Assembly (NCBI RefSeq): GCF_000717745.1
Contig: NZ_JOBH01000002.1
Coordinates: 620,001 to 684,000, forward strand
Source of the DNA: Streptomyces violens
GTDB taxonomy: Bacteria > Actinomycetota > Actinomycetes > Streptomycetales > Streptomycetaceae
Direction: 5' to 3'
Length of the DNA: 64,000 bases
Positions within the stretch are counted from its first letter, which is position 1; each line of letters opens with the position of its first letter. The notes below the pieces were generated by a model that saw nothing but the letters and a program-made list of their open reading frames with translations, did no database searches and was not told where the DNA came from. The translations under genes and the position numbers were made by a program. Shown here piece after piece: positions 44,245-52,097 of this stretch.

Positions 44245-45054
44245 CTAACCCCGCGCCCCTCCCGCCGTACGGGCCTTGCGGTACACGAGGACGCCCGCGC
44301 CGAGCAGGGCAGCGCCGGCCGGCAGGAGCACCCCCACCGGGCCCGTGCCCGTCTGCGCCAGCTGTTCGTCCGCGGCGGGCGGGGCGTCGGCCGCGGGCGT
44401 GGTGACGATCTCCTCGTGCGAGCGCGGCGGGGTCTGCGGGTGCAGGTCCGGGCCCTCGTCGCCGCCAGGCTGCGTCGATCCCGGTCCGCCCGAATCGCCC
44501 GGCTCGTGCGACGGGGGCGTGTCGTCGCCCGGCGGCTGGGACGGGCCCGGCGACTCCGGACCGCCCGGCGACTCCGGACCGCCCGGGGGCTTGGGCTCGC
44601 CGGGGCGGGACGGCGGCGTCGAGGACGCGTCGTCGCCGCATTCGGCACCCGTGGCGGGGTTGAGGGCGCCCACGACGTTCGCGCTGTTACCGCAGGCGTT
44701 GATCGGGATGTCCACGGACACCTGCACGCTGTTCCCCGAGCCGACGCCCGGGGAGTCGTGGGTACCGCCCTTCGCCTCGGCGCTCGGGCCGGAGCCGTGC
44801 GCTCCGCCGCCGGAGCCGTTCCCACAGCTGTTCCCCGCGGCCGGATTGAGCAGGCCGACGACATTGACGGTGTTCCCGCACGCATTGACCGGGACGTGGA
44901 CCGGGACCTGGACCGTATTCCCCGACAGCACCCCCGGTGAATGAGCGGCCGCGCCGCTCGTGCCCGAATCCGCGTGTGCGTAACCGCCGGAAACGGCGAG
45001 CGCACCACTCGCGGCCACCACGGTGATCAGGCTTTTTCTCGCGACCTTACGCAT
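44245..45054 (-). CDS. chpC: Long chaplin with two chaplin domains and sortase signal
   Basis: The 269-residue precursor is a long chaplin. Residues 1-28 are a signal peptide ending in AHA. Two chaplin domains follow at about 38-78 and 100-140, each with two cysteines (C59/C77 and C121/C139) in NACGN and GNSCG or GAECG contexts. A Pro/Gly/Glu-rich spacer (145-225) leads to the LAQTG sorting signal at 232-236, a hydrophobic helix and a basic tail. Class E sortases anchor such proteins to the wall, where chaplins coat aerial hyphae with amyloid fibrils. The neighbour is a short chaplin gene, as in the chpC-chpH pair of S. coelicolor, hence the symbol. Confidence 0.93.
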   Translation of the reverse strand: MRKVARKSLITVVAASGALAVSGGYAHADSGTSGAAAHSPGVLSGNTVQVPVHVPVNACGNTVNVVGLLNPAAGNSCGNGSGGGAHGSGPSAEAKGGTHDSPGVGSGNSVQVSVDIPINACGNSANVVGALNPATGAECGDDASSTPPSRPGEPKPPGGPESPGGPESPGPSQPPGDDTPPSHEPGDSGGPGSTQPGGDEGPDLHPQTPPRSHEEIVTTPAADAPPAADEQLAQTGTGPVGVLLPAGAALLGAGVLVYRKARTAGGARG

Positions 45055-45156
45055 AGGTCGTCCCTTCCCCTTTTTGCTTTTCGAAGGGCGGACGAAGCGT
45101 GGGTTCTTGTCCGCCGGGACGGACGGTCGTGGGTGCCCGTCCGTCGAAAGCCCGTC

Positions 45157-45189
45157 GGCCCCGGAGCGCATGGCACGCGCTGCGGGGCC
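45157..45189 (-). terminator. Hairpin between chpH and chpC
   Basis: A 13-base-pair stem with one mismatch (45157-45169 with 45177-45189) and a seven-base loop follows chpH by 38 bases. The two chaplin genes are probably separate transcripts. Confidence 0.6.
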
Positions 45190-45226
45190 GAGCGGGATCA
45201 CGCCCTCATCGGGGTGATGCTCAACG

Positions 45227-45460
45227 TCAGTCGTTGACGCAGGTGTTGCCGAAGGCGGGGTTCAGCAGCCCGATCACGGAGATCGTGTTGCCGCAGGCGT
45301 TCACCGGAACGTGGACCGGCACCTGAACGGTGTTGCCGGAAAGGACACCGGGCGAATTGAGGGCAGCACCCTGCGCACCCGAGTCGGCGACGGCCAGACC
45401 CGCACCCGCGAGCATCAGACCACCAGCAGCAGCCGCAGCAGCGACGACCTTCTTGATCAT
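45227..45460 (-). CDS. chpH: Short chaplin
   Basis: The 77-residue precursor has a signal peptide (MIKKVVAAAAAAGGLMLAGA, to AVA at about 25) and one chaplin domain, NSPGVLSGNTVQVPVHVPVN onward, with cysteines C56 and C74. Short chaplins are secreted, self-assemble into amyloid at the air-water interface and let hyphae leave the aqueous phase. GGAGGA lies six bases before the ATG. A sigma-BldN-like promoter is visible at 45510-45537, which fits developmental control. Confidence 0.95.
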   Translation of the reverse strand: MIKKVVAAAAAAGGLMLAGAGLAVADSGAQGAALNSPGVLSGNTVQVPVHVPVNACGNTISVIGLLNPAFGNTCVND

Positions 45461-45509
45461 TTTTCCTCCTTGTAGGCAATGCGGCCGCAAACTTCGGGCC
45501 GCACTCCAT

Positions 45510-45537
45510 GTAACGAGGAAGATGTATTGAAGCTACG
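45510..45537 (-). promoter_or_regulatory. Candidate sigma-BldN promoter of chpH
   Basis: On the minus strand CGTAGC (45537-45532), a 16-base spacer and CGTTAC (45515-45510) resemble the CGTAAC-16-CGTTGA pattern that I recall for sigma BldN. The transcript would start about 40 bases before the chpH ATG. Confidence 0.55.
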
Positions 45538-45678
45538 AGCCTATGGTTTCATTCACTCTTTTCAGTTAAGTGCTCACGAAAGGCTGACCCGGGTTGACGC
45601 GCGGGGGGCGACGGCGCCGCCCCACGCGACCTCGGCTCCGGTCGCCGCGGCGGCCTCGCCCCTGGTCGCCGCGCGGCC

Positions 45679-47025
45679 TCAGCTCAGCTCGATGAACCGG
45701 TCGAGCACCCGCGTACCGAACTTGAGGGCATCCACCGGCACCCGCTCGTCCACGCCGTGGAACATCCCCGCGAAGTCCAGCTCCGGCGGCAGCTTCAGCG
45801 GCGCGAACCCGAAGCCGCGGATGCCGAGGTTGTCGAAGTGCTTCGCGTCCGTACCCGCGGAGAGCATGTACGGCACGGCCTTCGCGATCGGGTCCTCGGC
45901 CCGCAGCGCGGTCTGCATGGCGTCCACGAGGGCGCCGTCGAAGGTGGTCTCCAGCGCCTTGTCCGCGTGGATGGGCTCGCGCCTGACCCGCGGCCCGAGA
46001 ATCCGGTCCAGGTCGGCGTGGAACTCCTCCTCGTACCCCGGCAGGAAGCGCCCGTCGACGTGCGCGGTGGCCTGCCCGGGGATGACGTTGACCTTGTACC
46101 CCGCCCCCAGCTGCGTCGGATTGGCGGTGTTCCGCAGCGAGGCGCCGATGAGCTTGGCGATGCCGCCGAGCTTGGCGAGCGTCTCGTCCATGTTCTCCGG
46201 GTCGAGCTCGGTGCCCAGCGCGTCCGAGAGCTCGTCGAGGAAGTGCCGCAGCGTCTTGGTCACCCGCACCGGGAACTCGTACCGCCCCAGCCGCGCGACC
46301 GCCTCGGACAGCTCGGTGATCGCGTTGTCCTTGTGGATCATCGAACCGTGGCCGGCCGTGCCGTCCACGGTCAGCTTCATCCAGTCCATGCCTTTCTGGG
46401 CCGTCTCGACGAGGTAGAGCCGCAGGTTCTCGTTGACGGTGAACGAGAAGCCGCCGACCTCGCTGATCGCCTCCGTGACGCCCTCGAACAGCTCCGGGTG
46501 CTCCCGGACGAGGTGGCCCGCTCCGTACACACCGCCGGCCTCCTCGTCCGCGAGGAACGCCAGCACGATGTCCCGCGGGGGCTTACGGCCCGTACGCAGC
46601 CGGTCGCGGACGACCGCCAGCGTCATCGCGTCCATGTCCTTCATGTCGACGGCGCCGCGGCCCCACACGCACCCGTCCACGATCTCTCCCGAGAACGGGT
46701 GGTGCGTCCAGTCCGCGGCATTGGCCGGCACGACGTCCGTGTGCCCGTGGATCAGCAGCGCGGGGCGCGAGGGGTCCTCGCCCTGGATACGGGCCACGGT
46801 GGAGGCGCGCCCCTTGTGCGACTCGAAGATCTGCGGCTCCAGCCCGACCTCGGCGAGCTTCTCCGCGACGTACTCGGCGGCCACGCGCTCCCCCGGGCCC
46901 GAGTGATCGCCGTAGTTGCTCGTGTCCATCCGGATCAGGTCGCGGCACAGATCGACGACCTCGTCCTCGCCGGTGACGGCCGGTACCGGCCTCGTCGTGT
47001 CCGGTGCGGGCTTCGACTCGCTCAC
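45679..47025 (-). CDS. M20-family metallopeptidase
   Basis: The cytoplasmic di-zinc peptidase of 448 residues has LLIHGHTDVVPANAADW (first metal histidine and Asp), WGRGAVDMKDMDA (bridging Asp), FLADEEAGGVYGA (catalytic Glu pair) and, in the dimerisation domain, DGTAGHGSMIHKD. The family includes succinyl-diaminopimelate desuccinylase, carboxypeptidases and dipeptidases. The substrate here is not clear, though the length and the AGHGSMIH motif fit the large actinobacterial M20 group. Start is a GTG at 47025. Confidence 0.9.
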   Translation of the reverse strand: MSESKPAPDTTRPVPAVTGEDEVVDLCRDLIRMDTSNYGDHSGPGERVAAEYVAEKLAEVGLEPQIFESHKGRASTVARIQGEDPSRPALLIHGHTDVVPANAADWTHHPFSGEIVDGCVWGRGAVDMKDMDAMTLAVVRDRLRTGRKPPRDIVLAFLADEEAGGVYGAGHLVREHPELFEGVTEAISEVGGFSFTVNENLRLYLVETAQKGMDWMKLTVDGTAGHGSMIHKDNAITELSEAVARLGRYEFPVRVTKTLRHFLDELSDALGTELDPENMDETLAKLGGIAKLIGASLRNTANPTQLGAGYKVNVIPGQATAHVDGRFLPGYEEEFHADLDRILGPRVRREPIHADKALETTFDGALVDAMQTALRAEDPIAKAVPYMLSAGTDAKHFDNLGIRGFGFAPLKLPPELDFAGMFHGVDERVPVDALKFGTRVLDRFIELS

Positions 47026-47202
47026 GCTGCCTCCTCATGCTTCACGGCCGCGGCTCGCACCTGTACGCGCGGTCACCGCGGCGGGGTCTGCTGCCATCCT
47101 CCCTCTCCCCCGGCCCGCACCCAAGGCCGCAATACCCCCGACACACGCTGGTCACAGGCCCGCGCCGGCACGGGCTCCAGAGCGCCCCGGCCGAGCGCGT
47201 GA

Positions 47203-47230
47203 TCGACCACCCCCAAATGTTTGCTATGGT
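47203..47230 (+). promoter_or_regulatory. Candidate tRNA-Leu promoter
   Basis: TCGACC (47203-47208), a 16-base spacer and TATGGT (47225-47230) precede the tRNA by 45 bases. The AT-rich patch around it stands out in the 250-base gap 47026-47275. Confidence 0.4.
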
Positions 47231-47275
47231 TTTCCACGTCGGAACGGCCCAGGCGGCCCGCCCGACAGACACCTT

Positions 47276-47363
47276 GTCCGGGTGGCGGAATGGCAGACGC
47301 GCTAGCTTGAGGTGCTAGTGCCCTTTATCGGGCGTGGGGGTTCAAGTCCCCCCTCGGACACCA
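47276..47363 (+). tRNA. tRNA-Leu (anticodon GAG)
   Basis: The acceptor stem GTCCGGG pairs with CTCGGAC, followed by A and an encoded CCA. The anticodon stem CTAGC/GCTAG holds the seven-base loop TTGAGGT, giving anticodon GAG. The long variable arm (GTGCCCTTTATCGGGCGT) and T-loop GTTCAAGTC complete a class II leucine tRNA, which reads CUC and CUU. Confidence 0.97.
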
Positions 47364-47372
47364 CAGTGCGGT

Positions 47373-47406
47373 GAGGGCCGGTCGAGTCGATACTCGGCCG
47401 GCCCTC
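47373..47406 (+). terminator. Terminator of the tRNA gene
   Basis: GAGGGCCGG and CCGGCCCTC outer arms (47373-47381, 47398-47406) plus CGAGT/ACTCG inner arms enclose the loop CGAT. Confidence 0.8.
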
Positions 47407-47523
47407 CGCCGTATGCGGCGGCGTGCACCGCCCCGCCGAAATCCCCGTGCGCCGGGCCGGGTGCGCTCACTACTGCGCGCGGTCGGACGGATGACGGACG
47501 GCTTGTGCGCGGGAGGAACGGCG

Positions 47524-48228
47524 TTGGGCGGCACGGAGAAGGTACTGATCTTTGACGCGGATGACACGCTCTGGGAGAACAACGTCATCTTCGAGCGGAT
47601 CATCGACGAATTCCTGGACTGGATGACAGACCCCGAGGTCGGGCTGCGGCTCGGGCGGGACGGTGTGCGTGCGGCACTGGACGCCGTCGAGGCGGCCAAC
47701 GCCGAGGTGCACGGCTACGGCAGCAAGGTGTTCCTGCGCAGCCTGAGCGAGTGCCTTGCCCAGCTGCACGGCCGGGACGCCACCGCGGCGGAGCTGGCGC
47801 GGATCGCGGCCTGGGCGGCGTCCTTCAACGGCAGCACCGTGGAGCTGATCCCCGGGGTCGCCGCCACCCTCGCCGAGCTGGCGGGGCGGCACGAGTTGCT
47901 GCTGCTGACCAAGGGCGACGCGGAGGAGCAGCGGCGGAAGGTGGACAACTCCGCGCTGGCGCATCACTTCCGCGGGGTGCACATCGTCGCGGAGAAGGAC
48001 GTCGGCACCTACCGGAATCTGGCGCGGGAGTACGCGCTGACGCCGGAGTCGGCCTGGATGGTCGGCAACTCCCCCAAGTCGGACATCCTCCCCGCGCGTG
48101 CCGCCGGGATGAACGCGGTGTTCATCCCGAACGACAACACGTGGGTGCTGGAGCACAGCGAGCTGGACCCGGCGGACGAGAGGGTGCTGCGGCTCTCCGC
48201 GTTCACGGAGCTGCTCCACCACTTCTGA
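47524..48228 (+). CDS. HAD-superfamily hydrolase
   Basis: The 234-residue protein has motif I LIFDADDTLWENN (nucleophile D11, second Asp D13; DADDT replaces the usual DxDGT). Motif II is LLLLTKGDAEEQ, the motif III lysine is in VAEKDVGTY, and motif IV is WMVGNSPKSDILPARAAG. This places it with the small-molecule phosphatases of the HAD family. I prefer the TTG at 47524 because GGGAGGAA lies six bases upstream; ATG 47491 is the alternative and adds 11 residues without a good ribosome site. It ends five bases before the ABC-F stop, convergently. Confidence 0.85.
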   Translation: MGGTEKVLIFDADDTLWENNVIFERIIDEFLDWMTDPEVGLRLGRDGVRAALDAVEAANAEVHGYGSKVFLRSLSECLAQLHGRDATAAELARIAAWAASFNGSTVELIPGVAATLAELAGRHELLLLTKGDAEEQRRKVDNSALAHHFRGVHIVAEKDVGTYRNLAREYALTPESAWMVGNSPKSDILPARAAGMNAVFIPNDNTWVLEHSELDPADERVLRLSAFTELLHHF

Positions 48229-48233
48229 AGCCG

Positions 48234-49862
48234 CTACTCCGCGGGTATGGCCGGGTCCTGGGGCGGGCTGCCCAGGTCCAGCGTGCGGGTGATGCCCGCC
48301 TCTGCCAGGAATCGTTCGTCGTGGCTCACCACGATCAGGGCTCCTTCGTATGCGTCGAGGGCGGTGACCAGCTGGCGCACGGACGCCAGGTCGAGGTTGT
48401 TGGTGGGCTCGTCGAGGAGCAGGAGCTGCGGCGCCGGCTCGGCGAGCATGAGGGCGGCGAGGGTCGCCCGGAAGCGTTCCCCGCCGGAGAGGGTGGCGGC
48501 CGGCTGGTCGGCGCGGGCGCCCTTGAAGAGGAAGCGGGCCAGCTGGGCCCGTACGTGGTTGGGGGTGGCCTGCGGGGCGAAGCGGGCGACGTTCTCCGCG
48601 ACGGTCAGCCGGTCGTCGAGCACGTCCAGGCGCTGGGGCAGGAAGCGGTGCGGTACGTGGACCGTCGCCTCGCCCGCCGCCGGGGCGAGCTCCCCGGTGA
48701 CCGTACGGAGCAGTGTCGTCTTGCCGGAGCCGTTGGGTCCCGTGAGGGCGAGCCGCTCGGGGCCGCGCAGCTCCAGGTCGACGCGGGTGCCGCAGCGGGT
48801 CGTCAGGCCCTGGAGCGTGAGCACGCCGCGGCCCGGCGGCACGGCGGTGTACGGCAGGTCGATGCGGATCGCGTCGTCGTCGCGGACCGCCTCGGCCGCT
48901 TCGCTGAGCCGTTCCTTTGCCTCCTTGAGCTTCTCGGTGTGCATGATCCGATGCTTGCCTGCCGAGACCTGGGCCTGGCGCTTGCGCTCGTTCATGATGA
49001 TCTTCGGCTCGCGCTTGTTGGCGGACATCTTGTTGCCGTAACGCACCCGGCGGGCCAGTTTGACGTGGGCGTCGGTCAGCTCGCGGCGCTGGCGCTGGAC
49101 GTCCGCCTCGGCGACCCGCACCATGCGCTCGGCCGCCTCCTGCTCGACGGCGAGGGCCGCTTCGTACGCGCTGAAGTTGCCGCCGTACCAGTGGACCTCG
49201 CCGGCCCGGAAGTCGGCGATCTGGTCGACCAGCTCCAGCAGCTCCCGGTCGTGGCTGACCACGACCAGCACGCCGGACCAGCGCTCGACCGCTTCGTGCA
49301 GCCGGGCGCGGGCCCGGCGGTCGAGGTTGTTCGTCGGCTCGTCCAGGAGGAGCACGTCCGGGCGGCGCAGCAGCAGTGCGGCCAGCCGCAGGAGGACGGA
49401 CTCGCCGCCGGACACCTCGCCCAGGGTGCGGTCCAGCTCGATGCCGTGCAGGCCGAGCTGGTCGAGGGTGGCGCGGGCGCGCTCCTCGACGTCCCAGTCG
49501 TCGCCGACGGCGGTGAAGTGGGCCTCGCTCGCGTCGCCGCCCTCGATGGCGTGCAGCGCCGCACGGGTGCGGGCGATGCCCAGTACTTCGTCGACCGGGA
49601 GAGTGGTGTCCAGCGTGAGGTTCTGCGGGAGGTAGCCGATGTCGCCGGTGGCCTTGATGCTGCCTGCGGCCGGCGTCAGCTCGCCGGCGATGAGCTTCAA
49701 CAGGGTTGATTTTCCTGCGCCGTTGAGGCCGATGAGGCCCGTGCGGCCGGGGCCGATGGTGAGCTGGAAGTCGCCCAGGACGGTCGTGCCGTCGGGCCAG
49801 GCGAAGGTCAGGCCGGTGCAGACGACGGAGGCGGCGGGGCCGGAGTGTGAGGACGTAGACAT
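48234..49862 (-). CDS. ABC-F family ATPase (ribosome-associated, possible antibiotic protection)
   Basis: The protein of 542 residues has two ATPase domains in one chain and no membrane segments. Walker A motifs are GLNGAGKSTLLKL and GPNGSGKTTLLRT, and both halves carry the signature (VSGGES, LSGGER) and Walker B LLLLDEPTNNLD. The linker of about 80 residues is rich in Lys/Arg/Glu (RVRYGNKMSANKREPKII), as in ABC-F proteins that reach into the ribosome. Members either protect ribosomes from macrolides, lincosamides or pleuromutilins or serve translation. AGGAGA precedes the ATG at 49862. A leader of over 300 bases lies upstream. The specific drug cannot be inferred. Confidence 0.92.
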   Translation of the reverse strand: MSTSSHSGPAASVVCTGLTFAWPDGTTVLGDFQLTIGPGRTGLIGLNGAGKSTLLKLIAGELTPAAGSIKATGDIGYLPQNLTLDTTLPVDEVLGIARTRAALHAIEGGDASEAHFTAVGDDWDVEERARATLDQLGLHGIELDRTLGEVSGGESVLLRLAALLLRRPDVLLLDEPTNNLDRRARARLHEAVERWSGVLVVVSHDRELLELVDQIADFRAGEVHWYGGNFSAYEAALAVEQEAAERMVRVAEADVQRQRRELTDAHVKLARRVRYGNKMSANKREPKIIMNERKRQAQVSAGKHRIMHTEKLKEAKERLSEAAEAVRDDDAIRIDLPYTAVPPGRGVLTLQGLTTRCGTRVDLELRGPERLALTGPNGSGKTTLLRTVTGELAPAAGEATVHVPHRFLPQRLDVLDDRLTVAENVARFAPQATPNHVRAQLARFLFKGARADQPAATLSGGERFRATLAALMLAEPAPQLLLLDEPTNNLDLASVRQLVTALDAYEGALIVVSHDERFLAEAGITRTLDLGSPPQDPAIPAE

Positions 49863-50181
49863 ACGGGTCTCCTGAAGGCAAGGGGGTGGGCTGTTGGAGC
49901 AGCACAGGGAGACACCGCTGGTGCGGGGGACCGTGAAGGTGCCGGCCGCCGAGGATGCGTACGGAACTGCCGTACACATCTCGCGCACACGGAGGTGTAC
50001 GCGGGCGGCCGGACGGCCGTCGTGGGCACGATGGCACGCCGAGGTCGGGTCACGATGCGCTGGACCAGCGCGGTGTCTCAGGACCTCAGACGAGCAACGG
50101 CCTTCTCCAATCGACGGCAATGGGGCCGGGAAAGACGCTACGCCGACCGCGGCGAAAACGCAAACACTATTTTCGTTGCGT
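49863..50181 (-). other. Long leader region upstream of the ABC-F gene
   Basis: The 319 bases between the P450 stop and the ABC-F start have no gene I can support. The frame of the ABC-F gene remains open upstream to 50120, and an ATG about 40 codons ahead is in frame, but third-position GC is not coding-like. Such leaders in ABC-F resistance genes often hold a short peptide and an attenuator; I see GC-rich inverted segments here but no clear terminator and T-run. Confidence 0.35.
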
Positions 50182-50182
50182 T
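50157..50182 (-). terminator. Weak hairpin at the P450 stop codon
   Basis: Arms AACGCAA and TTGCGTT (50157-50163 and 50176-50182) flank an AT-rich loop and touch the P450 stop codon. It could be the P450 terminator. Confidence 0.35.
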
Positions 50183-51594
50183 TACGCGAGAGGCTTTCGG
50201 CGCGGCCGCAGCCGGACCCGCGCCGGGCCCTTGGCCTGCAGGGTGATGCCCGCGGCGACCGGTACCTCGGCGTCGTCCGCCGCCTCCAGCTCGTATCCCC
50301 GCAGCAGCGTCGCCAGCGCCAGTACCGACTCCAGCATCGAGAAGTGCTGGCCGATGCAGGCCCGCGGACCGCCGCCGAACGGGAACCACGCGTACCGGTG
50401 CCGCGCGGCCTCCCGCTCCGGCGTGAACCGCTCGGGGTCGAAGCGCTCCGGGTCCTCCCACAGGTCCGGGTTGCGGTGCGTCACCCAGGGGGCGACCACG
50501 ACGTCCGAGCCCGCCCGGATGCGGTAGCCGCCGATCTCCGTGTCCGCGACGGCCCGGCGGCCGATCACCGGAGCGGCCGGGTAGAGCCGCATGCCCTCCT
50601 TGAGCACCCGCGTCAGATACGGCAGCCGCTCCAGGTCAGCGGCGGTGGGCGCGCTGTCGCCCAGTACCTCGTCGGCCTCCTGCCGGGCGCGCGCCTGCTC
50701 CTCCGGGTGGCGCGACAGCAGGTGCAGTGTGAAGGCCATGGACGTCGCGGTGGTCTCGTGCCCCGCGAGGAGGAAGACCAGTACCTGGTCGCGGATCTCG
50801 GTCGCGTCCAGGCTGCCGTCCTCCTCGCTGCCGGCCTGCGCGAGAAGGGTGAGCAGGTCGTCGCCGACCGGGCCCTCGGGGGCCGCGCGGCGCTCGGCGA
50901 TGATCCGGTCGCAGACCGCGTACACCTCCGCGATCGCGGCCATCGCGCGGCGGTTACCGGGAGTCGGCCACTCGCGCGGCACGTTCACCGGGGCGTACGC
51001 ACGGCTCAGGGCGTAGGAGTTGATCACGGGGAAGGAGCGGTGGATGACCTCTACGGCGGCCTCCACGTCGGCCCCGAAGAGGATGCGCGCGACCGTGCGC
51101 AGCGCGAGCCGGCTCATCTCGCCGACGAGGTCGACGGTCGGCTGCTCGCCCCATCGTTCAACGACCGCGCCGCCCTCCTGGGCGATCGCGTCGGCGTACC
51201 CGTCCACCCTGCGCTTGGTGAAGAGCGGCTGCACCAGCCGCCGCTGCCGCAGATAGTCGGCGTCCTGGCTGGTCAGCAGGCCGTTGCCGAAGGCGGCCCG
51301 GACCTCTTCGTAGAACGGGTTGTCCTTGCGGAAGTTCGCCGACTCCGTGGCGAGCACCTGCTGCGCGCCCTCGGCGGAGAAGACGCCGTGCAGGACCGTC
51401 CGCAGGCCGGGCGGCCCCGCCGACACCCGCACCACGTCACCGTGGTCGCGGCGGGCCCGCAGGAACGCCCCCAGGGAGTCCTGCTGCAGTTCGAACATCG
51501 ACCCGAGGAGCGGCAGCCCCTTGGGGCCGGGTATCTGCGTCGCCGCACCAGAGGGGGCAGCGCCGGAGCCGGTGTGCGTATCAGTGTCAGTCAT
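50182..51594 (-). CDS. Cytochrome P450
   Basis: The 470-residue soluble P450 has the I-helix oxygen-activation motif FLLAGHETTATSM, the K-helix ExxR in LKEGMRLYPAAP, the PERF region DPERFDPERF and the haem loop FPFGGGPRACIGQHFS with the cysteine ligand. The length and motif set are closer to the CYP102-haem-domain or CYP-fatty-acid type (FGGGPRACIG) than to the usual Streptomyces CYP105/107 type. It hydroxylates an unknown substrate and needs ferredoxin or another donor. A [2Fe-2S] ferredoxin-like gene is divergent 98 bases away. AGGA lies eight bases before the ATG. Confidence 0.93.
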   Translation of the reverse strand: MTDTDTHTGSGAAPSGAATQIPGPKGLPLLGSMFELQQDSLGAFLRARRDHGDVVRVSAGPPGLRTVLHGVFSAEGAQQVLATESANFRKDNPFYEEVRAAFGNGLLTSQDADYLRQRRLVQPLFTKRRVDGYADAIAQEGGAVVERWGEQPTVDLVGEMSRLALRTVARILFGADVEAAVEVIHRSFPVINSYALSRAYAPVNVPREWPTPGNRRAMAAIAEVYAVCDRIIAERRAAPEGPVGDDLLTLLAQAGSEEDGSLDATEIRDQVLVFLLAGHETTATSMAFTLHLLSRHPEEQARARQEADEVLGDSAPTAADLERLPYLTRVLKEGMRLYPAAPVIGRRAVADTEIGGYRIRAGSDVVVAPWVTHRNPDLWEDPERFDPERFTPEREAARHRYAWFPFGGGPRACIGQHFSMLESVLALATLLRGYELEAADDAEVPVAAGITLQAKGPARVRLRPRRKPLA

Positions 51595-51680
51595 GCCAGC
51601 GGTCCTACCCCAAAGGCCCTGTTGTCACCGCGAGTTGAGGGCCACACCCGTGGGCCCTACGGAGCGGCACCGGCGCCCCG

Positions 51681-51686
51681 TACGAT
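51681..51686 (+). promoter_or_regulatory. -10 box directly before the ferredoxin start
   Basis: TACGAT ends six bases before the GTG at 51693, so the message would start at or next to the start codon (leaderless). No Shine-Dalgarno is visible. A clear -35 is lacking. Confidence 0.45.
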
Positions 51687-51692
51687 GGACGG

Positions 51693-52097
51693 GTGATCAA
51701 CAAGCGTTCCCGCCGCCCCGCCGCCCAGGCCGCCTCCTGCCGTGTCACGGTGTGCCGCGGCTGCTGCTGCGGTGACGCGGGCAAGATTCCCGGCGTCGAC
51801 CACGCGGGCCAGATCCCGCGGCTGCGCGCGGCCCTGGACGGCGCTGCCCCGGTGCGCGCTTCGGAGTGCCTGGACGTCTGCGACCAGGCGAACGTGGTCG
51901 TGGTCCAGCCGTCCCCCGAGGGGCGCGCGGCGGGCGGCCGCCCCGTATGGCTGGGCCTGGTCAACGACGACGAGGCGCTGGCGGACATCGCCGCGTGGAT
52001 ACGGGCGGGCGGCCCCGGCCTCGCCGAGCCGCCCGGCATCCTGGACCTGTACGCCATTAAGGTCTCCCGCCGCGTCAGCGCGTCCCTGGAGGGCTGA
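51693..52097 (+). CDS. (2Fe-2S) ferredoxin, thioredoxin-like fold
   Basis: This 134-residue protein has seven cysteines: C16, C21, C24, C25, C26 near the N-terminus and C59, C63 in ASECLDVCDQANVVV. The C-x3-C pair about 33 residues after C26 matches the thioredoxin-like [2Fe-2S] ferredoxins. It also has the family region VWLGLVNDDEALADIAAW. Such proteins often serve redox enzymes or metal trafficking. Being divergent from a P450 gene it could be that enzyme's electron donor, though P450 partners are usually of other ferredoxin types. Its last 23 bases overlap the end of the APC permease gene on the other strand. Confidence 0.85.
   Translation: MINKRSRRPAAQAASCRVTVCRGCCCGDAGKIPGVDHAGQIPRLRAALDGAAPVRASECLDVCDQANVVVVQPSPEGRAAGGRPVWLGLVNDDEALADIAAWIRAGGPGLAEPPGILDLYAIKVSRRVSASLEG

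Noticed and set aside
44245..45460. CRISPR or other spaced repeats in the repetitive chaplin region
   Set aside because: The repeats are coding, of unequal length and explained by chaplin domains and a Pro/Gly spacer.
49808..50053. A separate leader gene before the ABC-F gene
   Set aside because: The minus-strand frame here is out of frame with the ABC-F gene, overlaps its start and encodes Pro/Ala/Arg low-complexity sequence without a ribosome site.
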